From assembly GCA_028874675.1 (NCBI GenBank), contig JAPPJA010000339.1, forward strand, positions 1 through 13,232: DNA of 13,232 nucleotides. Reading direction: 5' to 3'. The notes under the pieces were generated by a model. The model saw only the letters and a program-made list of their open reading frames with translations, was not told the origin of the DNA and did not search any database. Below, in pieces: positions 6,286-12,974 of the stretch. Source of the DNA: Chloroflexota bacterium. Lineage in GTDB: Bacteria > Chloroflexota > Dehalococcoidia > Lucifugimonadales > UBA3495. The number at the start of each line of letters is the position of its first letter. Position 1 is the stretch's first letter. The position numbers and the translations under genes were made by a program.

Positions 6286-8220
6286 ATCGAAACCCTGCTT
6301 GCACTGGCCGAAGTCGGCTCCGCCGAAAGCATCGGCCTGATCCGCGACTTTGCCATCACCATGGCGGTGGCCGGTACGGCGTTGGTGCTGTTCCGGGCTA
6401 TCAATATGCCCCCGGTGCTGGGCTACCTGCTGGCCGGCGTCATAATCGGGCCCTTTACCCTGGCAGCCATTAACTTCGGTCCCCTGGCCAACATTCAGGG
6501 GCCGGTGCAGAACCTGCAAACCATCCGTGTGTTGGCCGAGTTGGGGCTGGTGCTGCTGCTGTTCGGCATAGGGCTGGAAATCGGGTGGCAGCGAATCCGC
6601 CAGGTGGGCCTGAAGGTTGTCATCATCGGCGTGGTGGAAATGGCCACCATGTTCGCGGTGGGGTATGAGCTGGCCCACTGGCTGGGTTGGACCCAGACGG
6701 AACGAATTTTCCTGGGGGCGGCCCTCTCCATCAGCAGTTCCGCCATCCTGATAAAAATGCTTCGGGATTCAGGGTCCCTGTTCCACGTCCGAGGTCAGCT
6801 GATCGTAGGCATTCTCCTGGTGGAAGACTTCGTTGCCGTAATCCTGCTCACCATCCTGGCCGGAGTGGCTACAACGGGTGGCGCCAGCCTGGGCGACATC
6901 GGGATACTGGCGACGCGGCTGGTTATTTTCGCGGTGGCGGTCCTGACCATCGGAGCGCTGCTGGCGCCCCGGCTCATGAACTACATTGCCCGTTTCGAGT
7001 CGGAAGAGATGGTCCTGATAGCAACCCTTACCCTGTGCTTCGGCCTGGCGCTGGCCGCCCACCAATTGGGGCTGTCCGCCGCCGCGGGAGCCTTCCTGAT
7101 CGGCATGATCCTGGGGGACACGGAGCATCACGAGCAGATCAGCCGGCTGATGAATCCATTGCGGGACATGTTTGCGGCGCTGTTCTTCGTTTCGCTGGGC
7201 ATGTTGATGGACGTGGTGAACATCGGGGACTACCTGGTCCCGGCCCTGATCATTTCCGGCGTTTTCATAGTGGGCAAGGTTCTGGCTGACACCATGGGGA
7301 CACTGCTTGCCGGCCAGGACGGGCGCACAGCCCTCCAGGTGGGTACGGGCATGCCGCAACTGGGCGAGTTCTCGCTGGCCATGGCCAAGACCGGCGTGGA
7401 CCACGGGTCGGTTTCCGCCTATTTCAGCCCGGCACTTACCGTGGCAACGGCCGTTACCGCGCTGATTTATCCCTTCATTTTCCGGTCTCCCGTGGCCCTG
7501 GCTAACTTTATCTCCAGGGTGTCTCCCAGCTGGCTCCATCAGTTCACCGATGTAGTGTTTGTCTGGCTAACCTCCACCAGGCGGAGCCACATACTTGGAG
7601 CCAGGCTGGCGGACGATGTAACCCATGCCGTACAGCGAATCATGCTTAATGTCGGCATCATAGTGGTGCTTATCGCGGCCGGCACCATCGGGCACGACTT
7701 TGTCCAGCAGGTATCCCAGTTGGTGGGGGTAAGCCCGTGGCTGGTGGACCTGATGCTGGGAGGGGCCGTGGTGGCGCTCTGCATTCCGGCGGTCCTGGCA
7801 ATCTGGCACAACCTGGGGGAGCTGACCGAAGAGGTCATGGGGTTCATCATGCCTCCCTGGCGGAGAGCGCCGGACAACGTGACCGGAAAGAATTTGAGAA
7901 GGGTGATCCGCAACAGCCTGTTGATCGTTATCCTGGTCCTGCCCGCAGTCTGGAGCCTGCCCTTTACCATCCATTTATTCCTCGAAGGGGGCGCGTTTGC
8001 CCCGCTGGTGGCCATCGTCCTGCTGGTAATAGTCGCGGGGGTGGCATTTGCGGCTTTCCAGATTCACAGCACCCTGGAGGACGTCTTCCGCCGCACCTTC
8101 CTCGGAGCCTCCGAACACTACCGCTATGACGAGCACAAGTGGGACTACTTTCCCGACGATTCCCATCTCTATTCCCACGATGGCAACCTTCACGAGCAAT
8201 TCGAGCCCTCGGACGACTAG
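6286..8220 (+). CDS. CPA2-family cation/proton antiporter (KefB/NapA-like membrane domain)
   Basis: This is an integral membrane exchanger of Na+ or K+ for H+. Residue numbers count from the first ATG, 6361 (619 residues). Residues 1-385 are the exchanger domain with MPPVLGYLLAGVIIGP (16-31), ALSISSSAILIKMLRDSG (121-138), LLVEDFVAVILL (152-163), RDMFAALFFVSLGMLMD (268-284) and MPQLGEFSLAM (331-341). The ion-site pair is Glu155-Asp156, where KefC has Gln-Asp and NapA Asp-Asp. Four more predicted helices follow (426-446, 459-482, 515-540, 546-567), then a hydrophilic His/Asp-rich tail. There is no RCK/TrkA-N domain. I start at ATC 6286 because it adds 25 codons (ETLLALAEVGSAESIGL...) that resemble the missing first helix and sit behind GGAGGG. 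The frame has no ATG, GTG or TTG between the TAG at 6130 and 6361. The conservative annotation is 6361-8220. Confidence 0.88.
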   Translation: METLLALAEVGSAESIGLIRDFAITMAVAGTALVLFRAINMPPVLGYLLAGVIIGPFTLAAINFGPLANIQGPVQNLQTIRVLAELGLVLLLFGIGLEIGWQRIRQVGLKVVIIGVVEMATMFAVGYELAHWLGWTQTERIFLGAALSISSSAILIKMLRDSGSLFHVRGQLIVGILLVEDFVAVILLTILAGVATTGGASLGDIGILATRLVIFAVAVLTIGALLAPRLMNYIARFESEEMVLIATLTLCFGLALAAHQLGLSAAAGAFLIGMILGDTEHHEQISRLMNPLRDMFAALFFVSLGMLMDVVNIGDYLVPALIISGVFIVGKVLADTMGTLLAGQDGRTALQVGTGMPQLGEFSLAMAKTGVDHGSVSAYFSPALTVATAVTALIYPFIFRSPVALANFISRVSPSWLHQFTDVVFVWLTSTRRSHILGARLADDVTHAVQRIMLNVGIIVVLIAAGTIGHDFVQQVSQLVGVSPWLVDLMLGGAVVALCIPAVLAIWHNLGELTEEVMGFIMPPWRRAPDNVTGKNLRRVIRNSLLIVILVLPAVWSLPFTIHLFLEGGAFAPLVAIVLLVIVAGVAFAAFQIHSTLEDVFRRTFLGASEHYRYDEHKWDYFPDDSHLYSHDGNLHEQFEPSDD

Positions 8221-8352
8221 AGGGTGCCGTCAAATCGGCTCGTCATGCTTGAAACAGGAGGAATCTTGACTAAAGCCGGCGAGGTTCCCGCGAAGGCGGG
8301 AACGACGAAATGGTACGCTGGGAATCTTCAAGCTTCAGGTTGACGACAGCCC
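8218..8352 (+). repeat. 135-bp MITE-like dispersed repeat, copy B
   Basis: This is the inverted partner of 2125-2259. It begins inside the TAG stop codon of the antiporter, so the element supplies or overlaps that stop. The terminal sequences AGGGTGCCGTCAA and TTGACGACAGCCCT are imperfect inverted repeats. The flanks of the central hairpin are inverted relative to copy A, but the hairpin core, with loop GAAG, reads the same way on the plus strand in both copies. No target duplication is certain; ctag occurs at both edges. Confidence 0.85.
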
Positions 8353-8382
8353 TAGCCACTATGGGCAAGGGGATTCCGGGTT

Positions 8383-8388
8383 TATAAT
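8383..8388 (+). promoter_or_regulatory. -10 element for the BtuF-like gene
   Basis: A perfect TATAAT lies 32 nt before the start codon at 8421. No good -35 hexamer is found 16-18 bp upstream, so an activator may be needed or the element may be fortuitous. Confidence 0.45.
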
Positions 8389-8420
8389 GGGCGTGTTCTC
8401 ATCATCGTCAGGAGTTTGCA

Positions 8421-9347
8421 ATGCGCATTTGCTCTTTTTTGCCCAGCGCCACTGAGATTGTCTTTATGCTGGGCCTTGAGGACCAGCTGTACGGCGTAAC
8501 CCACGAGTGCGACTACCCCGCCTCAGCCAGGGACAAACCCTGGGTGGTCCGCAGCGTATTCGAGGGGATGGACCCTCAACCCAGCAGCGGCGAAATCAGC
8601 CGGGTCATCTCCGAACGCCTGGAGCAGGGCCTGGGCATCTACGAAATCGACCAGCCCACCATGGAGGCGGCGGAACCGGACCTCCTCCTGACTCAGGCCA
8701 TCTGCGAGGTTTGAGCCATTTCCTCTCGGCAGGTTGCCGAGGTCAGCGTCAGCCTCCCTAAGCAGCCCCAGGTATTGTCCCTGGACCCCCAGTATGTCGG
8801 TGATGTCCTGGAAGACATCCGGCGGGTGGGCCAGGCCACCGGCGCGGAAGAGGCGGCGGAAAGAATCACCGGAGAGATGCAGCAGCGCATAGACAGTATC
8901 GCTGCCAAAACTGCCGGCATACCCCATCGGCCCCGGGTGCTGCACCTGGAGTGGGTTGACCCCCTTATGTGCGGGGGCCACTGGGTTCCGGAAATGGTGG
9001 AAATGGCCGGCGGCGAAAACTGCTTCGGCGACAAGGAGACCGGCTCCTTCCGCCTGGAGTGGGACGAGATTGTGGCCAGCCAGCCCGAAGTAATCATCAT
9101 GATGCCCTGCGGCTTCGACGTTCGGAGGGCGCTGGAGGATGTTCCCCTGCTGTCTGAGAAGGAGGAGTGGGCCAGCCTGCCGGCGGTGAAGAACAACCGG
9201 GTCTATGCCATAGACGCCGGCGCTTACACCAGCCGCTCCGGGCCGCGCCTGGTGGTAGGCCTGGAAATAATGGCGGAAATGATTCACCCCGAGCTTTTCT
9301 CGGGGCTGATACCGGAATCCGGGGCCGCTCGGCTCTTCGGGGCGTAA
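8421..9347 (+). CDS. BtuF-like cobalamin-binding-family protein with in-frame TGA (putative selenocysteine)
   Basis: Read through the TGA at 8712-8714, the product has 308 residues and matches, along its whole length, the cytosolic branch of BtuF/TroA-fold cobalamin-binding proteins. Motifs are FLPSATEIVFMLGL (6-19), GVTHECDYP (25-33), a TQ..CEV-U98-A segment, VLSLDPQYVGDVLEDI, LEWVDPLMCGGHWVPEMVEMAGG (176-198) and MMPCGF (228-233). There is no signal peptide. The family normally reads CEVCAVS, so the TGA replaces the second cysteine and gives Cys95-x-x-Sec98. The downstream 210 codons are intact, and a SECIS-like hairpin starts 11 nt after the TGA. The start has AGGAG 6 nt upstream. Standard gene calling would split this into 8421-8714 and 8775-9347. 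Alternatives are a very recent nonsense mutation or a base error (TGC/TGT to TGA). Ligand and function are not certain even in the family. Confidence 0.85.
8712..8742 (+). promoter_or_regulatory. Putative UGA selenocysteine codon with SECIS-like stem-loop
   Basis: The TGA is followed by an 11-nt spacer, then the stem TCGGCA (8726-8731), loop GGT (8732-8734) and TGCCGA (8735-8740). It can be extended by a C-G pair and a T-G pair (8724-8742). With the closing A-U pair open, the apex is AGGUU, close to the AGGUCU apex of the E. coli fdhF SECIS, where the upper stem also begins 11 nt after UGA. The fdhF-type bulged U is not visible. The hairpin lies inside coding sequence, as in bacterial SECIS elements. 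Confidence 0.7.
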
Positions 9348-9485
9348 AGGGTCCTGGAGGTTTCTGACCACTGCAATCCGTCCGGACCAGTCCGGGCCAG
9401 CGTCGCGGGGGTAGCCCCGGTGGCTGCCTCCTTGTGATCGGGGTGCGCCCGCAGGGCAGGGCCGCCCCCGCCTGGGACGTCCACC

Positions 9486-9514
9486 TTGTCCCCCCTGACA
9501 GCCCAAGCTATAAT
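9486..9514 (+). promoter_or_regulatory. Sigma-70-type promoter of the thiL-tsaE-tsaB transcript
   Basis: TTGTCC (9486-9491, 4 of 6) and a perfect TATAAT (9509-9514) are separated by 17 bp. Transcription would start near 9521, about 70 nt before the TTG start at 9592. The rest of 9348-9485 holds only GC-rich short hairpins (for example CCGGA/TCCGG at 9382-9395) without T-runs and no gene that I can support. Confidence 0.7.
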
Positions 9515-9579
9515 TCCACTTGCAATAACAGAAGAGCGGCTGGGATGTCAGCGTTGGGCTGATTGACCCGCACCCACAC

Positions 9580-9584
9580 GGAGG
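9580..9584 (+). promoter_or_regulatory. Shine-Dalgarno deciding a TTG start
   Basis: GGAGG lies 7 nt before TTG at 9592. The nearest in-frame ATG at 9607 would be 22 nt away, too far, so TTG is chosen. Confidence 0.65.
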
Positions 9585-9591
9585 AAGTCAC

Positions 9592-10059
9592 TTGGGTTCC
9601 CCTGCAATGATAGCCCTGGAAGCTCGTGGCGAGGGATTCATAGCCTCTGTGCCCCTGGCCCAGCTGGATCGGCTGGGTGAAAGGCCGGAGGAGTGCCTGC
9701 AAATCGCCTGCAATGCCTACCGCCGCGCGGTGGAGGCTATGCGGGACGTTCAGGCCGACATTGAGCAACTCAAGAGCAAGCGCACCCCCATTCCCGCTCG
9801 GAAGATGTGGGAGTTGGGAGATGCCGTGGTCAACCTTTGCTCCGAACTGGAAGAAGGCTCCATGGAACTGGACAGCCTCAACGATCACCTGGTGCGCGAC
9901 CTGGGCATCAATGCCAAGCGAATGGGCACCATCGTTACCTTCCGCCGGCACCTTACCGACAAGGATCTGATCCCCGAGACCCTGGGCTGGAGCCAGTGCG
10001 AGAAGCAGGCCCGCAAGGTGGCTGAAGAACTCAAGGCCGCCCGGGACTCGGCGTGCTGA
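9592..10059 (+). CDS. Hypothetical helical protein
   Basis: I do not recognise this 155-residue protein. It appears wholly helical and soluble. Residues 25-62 look like a charged helix pair. Residues 70-150 contain the pattern MWELGDAVVNLCSEL ... HLVRDLGINAKRMGTIVTFRRHL ... LIPETLGWSQCEKQ. This weakly recalls the N-terminal domain of DUF1016 proteins (W-E-I-G, then a helix ending in G, then an F-R/Y helix and an L-x-W-S motif), but the similarity is only an impression. It has no signal peptide or metal motif. It begins with TTG behind GGAGG, follows a consensus promoter, and is 65 nt upstream of thiL, so it is probably co-transcribed with thiL-tsaE-tsaB. Codon use and frame conservation look like a real gene. 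Confidence 0.75.
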   Translation: MGSPAMIALEARGEGFIASVPLAQLDRLGERPEECLQIACNAYRRAVEAMRDVQADIEQLKSKRTPIPARKMWELGDAVVNLCSELEEGSMELDSLNDHLVRDLGINAKRMGTIVTFRRHLTDKDLIPETLGWSQCEKQARKVAEELKAARDSAC

Positions 10060-10124
10060 CCGGGCTTCTGCCGTGACTGGCGCTTTCTTCCCCGCCCACC
10101 AGGCTTGTCCCTGACCGGACCACC

Positions 10125-11132
10125 ATGCAGATAAAGGATTTGGGTGAATTTGGCCTGATTGAAAGGCTGAACGGCATGGTGACCCGGGAACGCCGCGGGC
10201 CGGACAACGGCGCCCCCTACAGCTTCCGCCTTCTGGTCGATACGGGTGACGACACCGCCGCCTGGGCTGCCGCCGAGGCCACTGAACTATTCACCACCGA
10301 CACCGTGGTCGAGGGTGTGCACTTCACCCGCGACACCACCCCCTGGGCCGACCTGGGCTGGAAATCCCTCGCCTCCAACATCAGCGACATCGCGGCGATG
10401 GGCGGCCTTCCCCTCTACGCCCTCATCACCCTGGGCCTTCCCCCCGAAACCGAAGTTGCTGATATCGAAGAGCTTTACCGGGGCATGCTGGAAATCGGCG
10501 AACATTACGGTGTGGCCATAGTTGGGGGAGATATGGTCCGTTCCCCCGTTGCTTTCATCACCGTGGCCCTGACCGGCGTACGCACCGGTCCTCCCATGCT
10601 GAGGTCCACCGCCGGGGTTGGCGACCAGGTAGCGGTTACCGGGTTCCTGGGCTCGTCGGGAGGGGGCCTGAAACTGATGCTGGAAGGCTTGCCGGCTGCG
10701 GCGGAAGCGGCCGAGTACCTGCGCGCCGCCCACCGCCGGCCCTACCCTGCGGTCGCCGAGGGCCAATTGCTTTCCCGCGCCGGCGTGGGAACTGCCATGG
10801 ACGTTAGCGACGGGCTGGCCGACGACCTGTCCAAGCTGTGCCTGTCCAGCGGTGTGGCCGCGCGCATTTTTGCCGACCAGGTTCCCATGCACCCTGCCCT
10901 CCGGCAAACCTTTCCTGATGACTGCCTGGACCTGGCCCTGAACGGTGGCGAAGACTACCTTCTGCTCTTCACTGCCCCCGAGTCGGTAATAAGGTCGGTC
11001 CTTCCGGACCTTCCCGAAGGCGCGGCCGTAGTGGGGCAGATCATCGAGGGTCAACCCGGGCACATATCCCTGGTTGGGCGAAACGGTATTGAAACCGCTA
11101 TCGGCAGGGCCGGCTGGGACCATTTCGGGTAA
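10125..11132 (+). CDS. thiL: Thiamine-monophosphate kinase
   Basis: ThiL phosphorylates thiamine monophosphate to thiamine diphosphate with ATP, the last step of the pathway, in the cytoplasm. The 335-residue length is normal. Family motifs in order are GEFGLI (7-12), GDD (41-43), TDTVVEGVHF (58-67), NISDIAAMGG (85-94), GGD (134-136), MDVSDGLADDL (225-235) and NGGEDYLLLF (273-282). The acidic clusters bind the Mg-nucleotide and substrate phosphates. It belongs to the PurM/ThiL fold with two alpha-beta domains. The start ATG at 10125 has no strong Shine-Dalgarno, which fits translation as a downstream operon gene. No other thiamine gene and no TPP riboswitch are present here. TsaE starts 19 nt after its stop. 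Confidence 0.96.
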   Translation: MQIKDLGEFGLIERLNGMVTRERRGPDNGAPYSFRLLVDTGDDTAAWAAAEATELFTTDTVVEGVHFTRDTTPWADLGWKSLASNISDIAAMGGLPLYALITLGLPPETEVADIEELYRGMLEIGEHYGVAIVGGDMVRSPVAFITVALTGVRTGPPMLRSTAGVGDQVAVTGFLGSSGGGLKLMLEGLPAAAEAAEYLRAAHRRPYPAVAEGQLLSRAGVGTAMDVSDGLADDLSKLCLSSGVAARIFADQVPMHPALRQTFPDDCLDLALNGGEDYLLLFTAPESVIRSVLPDLPEGAAVVGQIIEGQPGHISLVGRNGIETAIGRAGWDHFG

Positions 11133-11151
11133 GGTGGGCAAAACTGAGTCT

Positions 11152-11631
11152 ATGGCCGAATTTCTGAGCATTCAGTCCGGGTCGCCGGAAAAAACCCAGG
11201 CCATCGGCAGGCTATTGGGAGAGCAGGCGCAGCCTGGCGATGTCTTTCTGCTTTCCGGTCCGCTGGGCGCCGGCAAGACCTGCCTCACCCAGGGCATAGC
11301 CTGGGGCCTGGGCGTCGTGGAATACGCCCGAAGTCCTACCTTTGTTATAATGACTCGCTATATTGGGCGAATGACCCTTTACCACTTCGACCTGTACCGC
11401 ATCAACGACCCCCTGGAGGCCTGGGACCTGGGACTGGATGAGCAGCTTTTCGGCGATGGTGCGTGTGTTGTGGAATGGGCGGAGCGGGCCGAGGAAGTAT
11501 TTCCGCCCGAATGCCTCTGGATTGACCTGGAGTACGCGGGAGACGGTGATGGCCGGACAATCACCATCGCAAACCCGCCAGCACGTTACCTGCCCATGCT
11601 GGAGTCGCTCAAGAGCCATTCGCCCGATTGA
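11152..11631 (+). CDS. tsaE: tRNA threonylcarbamoyladenosine biosynthesis ATPase
   Basis: TsaE is the P-loop ATPase that drives the bacterial t6A machinery (TsaB-TsaC-TsaD-TsaE), which modifies A37 of ANN-decoding tRNAs. The 159-residue length is typical. Visible motifs are Walker A GPLGAGKT (36-43), SPTF (61-64) of the switch region, HFDLYR (78-83) and VVEWAER (106-112). The frame opens at 11074 inside thiL, but homology starts at ATG 11152, 19 nt after the thiL stop, and that is the chosen start. The C-terminal end (RYLPMLESLKSHSPD) is unremarkable. Adjacency with tsaB is a widespread bacterial arrangement and supports the call. Confidence 0.95.
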   Translation: MAEFLSIQSGSPEKTQAIGRLLGEQAQPGDVFLLSGPLGAGKTCLTQGIAWGLGVVEYARSPTFVIMTRYIGRMTLYHFDLYRINDPLEAWDLGLDEQLFGDGACVVEWAERAEEVFPPECLWIDLEYAGDGDGRTITIANPPARYLPMLESLKSHSPD

Positions 11632-11710
11632 CGGATGCAGATTGGTTGTTGGGTCAAGCCGGCGCCATCCTGCGCAACAGCCCCGGCTTCCGTAGCCGAA
11701 AGACAGACCG

Positions 11711-12397
11711 ATGATCCTGGTTATTGACACATCAACCCGCAATGCCGGAGCAGCCCTGGCCCAGGAGGGGCGGGTCGTCTCATCCCGCTCCTGGCGCTCG
11801 GCGGTAAACCATACCTCCGAGCTTATGCCAGCGGTGTCTTACATACTGGACGGCGCGGGCCTGAAGGTGCATGACCTGGAGGGAATTGTTGTAGCCCTGG
11901 GCCCGGGCGGTTTCAGCGCCCTGAGGGTAGGCATGAGTGTCGCCAAGGGCCTGGCCATAGCCACGGGCAAGCCTCTGGCAGGCATTGGAACCCTGGATGC
12001 CGAGGCCCAGCCCTATCTGCAATCCGGCCTGCCGGTCTGTGCGCTTCTGGATGCCGGTCGCAGCGAAGTAGCCTCGGGCCGCTTCGGCGCCGACGGTCAG
12101 CGGCTGCGGGAAGACCGGATATGCCCCCCCGAGGAGTTGACGGCGGAACTGGCAGGACCGCTCCTGATTTGCGGCGAAGGCGCCCCGCCCCACGTGGAAA
12201 CGCTGCGGGAACGGTTGGGAAGCGATGCTGTCCTGGCCGGCCACTCGCCCGCATCCCGATTGTGGGCGCTGGCGCAGCTGGGCCAGATGAGGCTGGACTC
12301 CGGCGAAGCTGATGATGTTGCTACCCTGCAGCCCTATTACCTTCGCATGCCCACCATCGGGGGCCCCAAGCGGCGCGACCGGGTACGCCAGGGGTAG
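11711..12397 (+). CDS. tsaB: tRNA threonylcarbamoyladenosine biosynthesis protein TsaB
   Basis: TsaB (YeaZ) is the catalytically inactive ASKHA-fold partner that dimerises with TsaD to make t6A in tRNA. The 228-residue protein begins with MILVIDTSTRNAGAAL (1-16). It has the family segments NHTSELMP (33-40), VVALGPGGFSALRVGMSVAKGLA (60-82; usually GPGSFTGLRIG, so Gly67 and Ala70 are variants) and LLDAGRSEV (112-120). The C-terminal half is divergent, as usual in TsaB. It starts 79 nt after tsaE; the gap holds a weak inverted pair (AAGCCGG 11656-11662, CCGGCTT 11683-11689) and no gene. The rimI gene often following tsaB is absent; ndk comes next. Confidence 0.93.
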   Translation: MILVIDTSTRNAGAALAQEGRVVSSRSWRSAVNHTSELMPAVSYILDGAGLKVHDLEGIVVALGPGGFSALRVGMSVAKGLAIATGKPLAGIGTLDAEAQPYLQSGLPVCALLDAGRSEVASGRFGADGQRLREDRICPPEELTAELAGPLLICGEGAPPHVETLRERLGSDAVLAGHSPASRLWALAQLGQMRLDSGEADDVATLQPYYLRMPTIGGPKRRDRVRQG

Positions 12398-12521
12398 CCG
12401 CCGGTGACCCTGAAACGACAGCGCAACCTGACTCAGGCCAATGGCTTCCGGAATGGTGCGCCCTGGCGCACATTCGTGGAACAGAGCATTCTCGGAACAG
12501 TAAAGGAAGGAATTTAACCGA

Positions 12522-12974
12522 ATGGCAGAACGAACACTGGTACTGGTAAAACCCGACGGAGTCCAGCGGGGGCTGGTCGGGGAAGTAATCACCCGGCTGG
12601 AGCGGCGCGGCCTGAAGCTGGTGGGGATGAAGCTGATGCAGGTCTCCGATGAATTGGCCCGCCAGCATTACGGCGAACACGTGGACCGCCCCTTCTTCGG
12701 CGGCCTGGTCCAGTTCATTACCTCTTCGCCCATAGTGGCCATGGCCTGGGAAGCAAACAACGCGGCGGAAATTGTGCGCAATACCATGGGCCAGACCAAT
12801 CCCGCCAATTCACCGGCGGGGACCATCCGCGGCGACTTTGGCGTCGATATCGGCCGCAACCTGGTGCATGGTTCCGACAGCCCGGAGTCGGGCGAGCGGG
12901 AAGTCGCCCTGTTCTTCAGGCCCGAGGAGCTTCTCAGCTACGAAAGGGCCCTGGAACCCTGGATTGTCGAGTAA
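12522..12974 (+). CDS. ndk: Nucleoside diphosphate kinase
   Basis: Ndk transfers the gamma phosphate of NTPs, mainly ATP, to NDPs through a phosphohistidine. The 150-residue protein has the start ERTLVLVKPDGVQRGLVG (3-20), Tyr50 and Phe59 of the nucleotide pocket, the stretch GTIRGDFG (100-107), and the active-site segment GRNLVHGSDS (111-120) with catalytic His116. Two positions vary from the common pattern: EANNA for EGxNA (77-81), and SPAGTIR for the usual A-P-G-TIR. Neither is catalytic. AAGGAAGG lies 11 nt upstream of the start. The stop codon TAA (12972-12974) abuts the stop of rsfS on the other strand without an intervening base. Confidence 0.96.
   Translation: MAERTLVLVKPDGVQRGLVGEVITRLERRGLKLVGMKLMQVSDELARQHYGEHVDRPFFGGLVQFITSSPIVAMAWEANNAAEIVRNTMGQTNPANSPAGTIRGDFGVDIGRNLVHGSDSPESGEREVALFFRPEELLSYERALEPWIVE

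Noticed and set aside
6769..7539. Open frame of 256 codons opposite the antiporter
   Set aside because: Low-complexity His/Gln/Gly-rich translation typical of the antisense of membrane-protein codons.
8775..9347. Separate 190-codon gene starting at TTG 8775
   Set aside because: No Shine-Dalgarno, and it begins in the middle of a conserved domain; it is the C-terminal part of the protein that starts at 8421.
8523..9506. Open frame of 327 codons on the minus strand opposite the BtuF-like gene
   Set aside because: The protein has no recognisable motif, is rich in Gly/Arg/Pro/His as expected for an antisense frame of GC-rich coding DNA, and the opposite strand carries clear family motifs.
11780..12592. 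Minus-strand frame opposite tsaB and ndk
   Set aside because: It spans two real plus-strand genes and shows no domain of its own.
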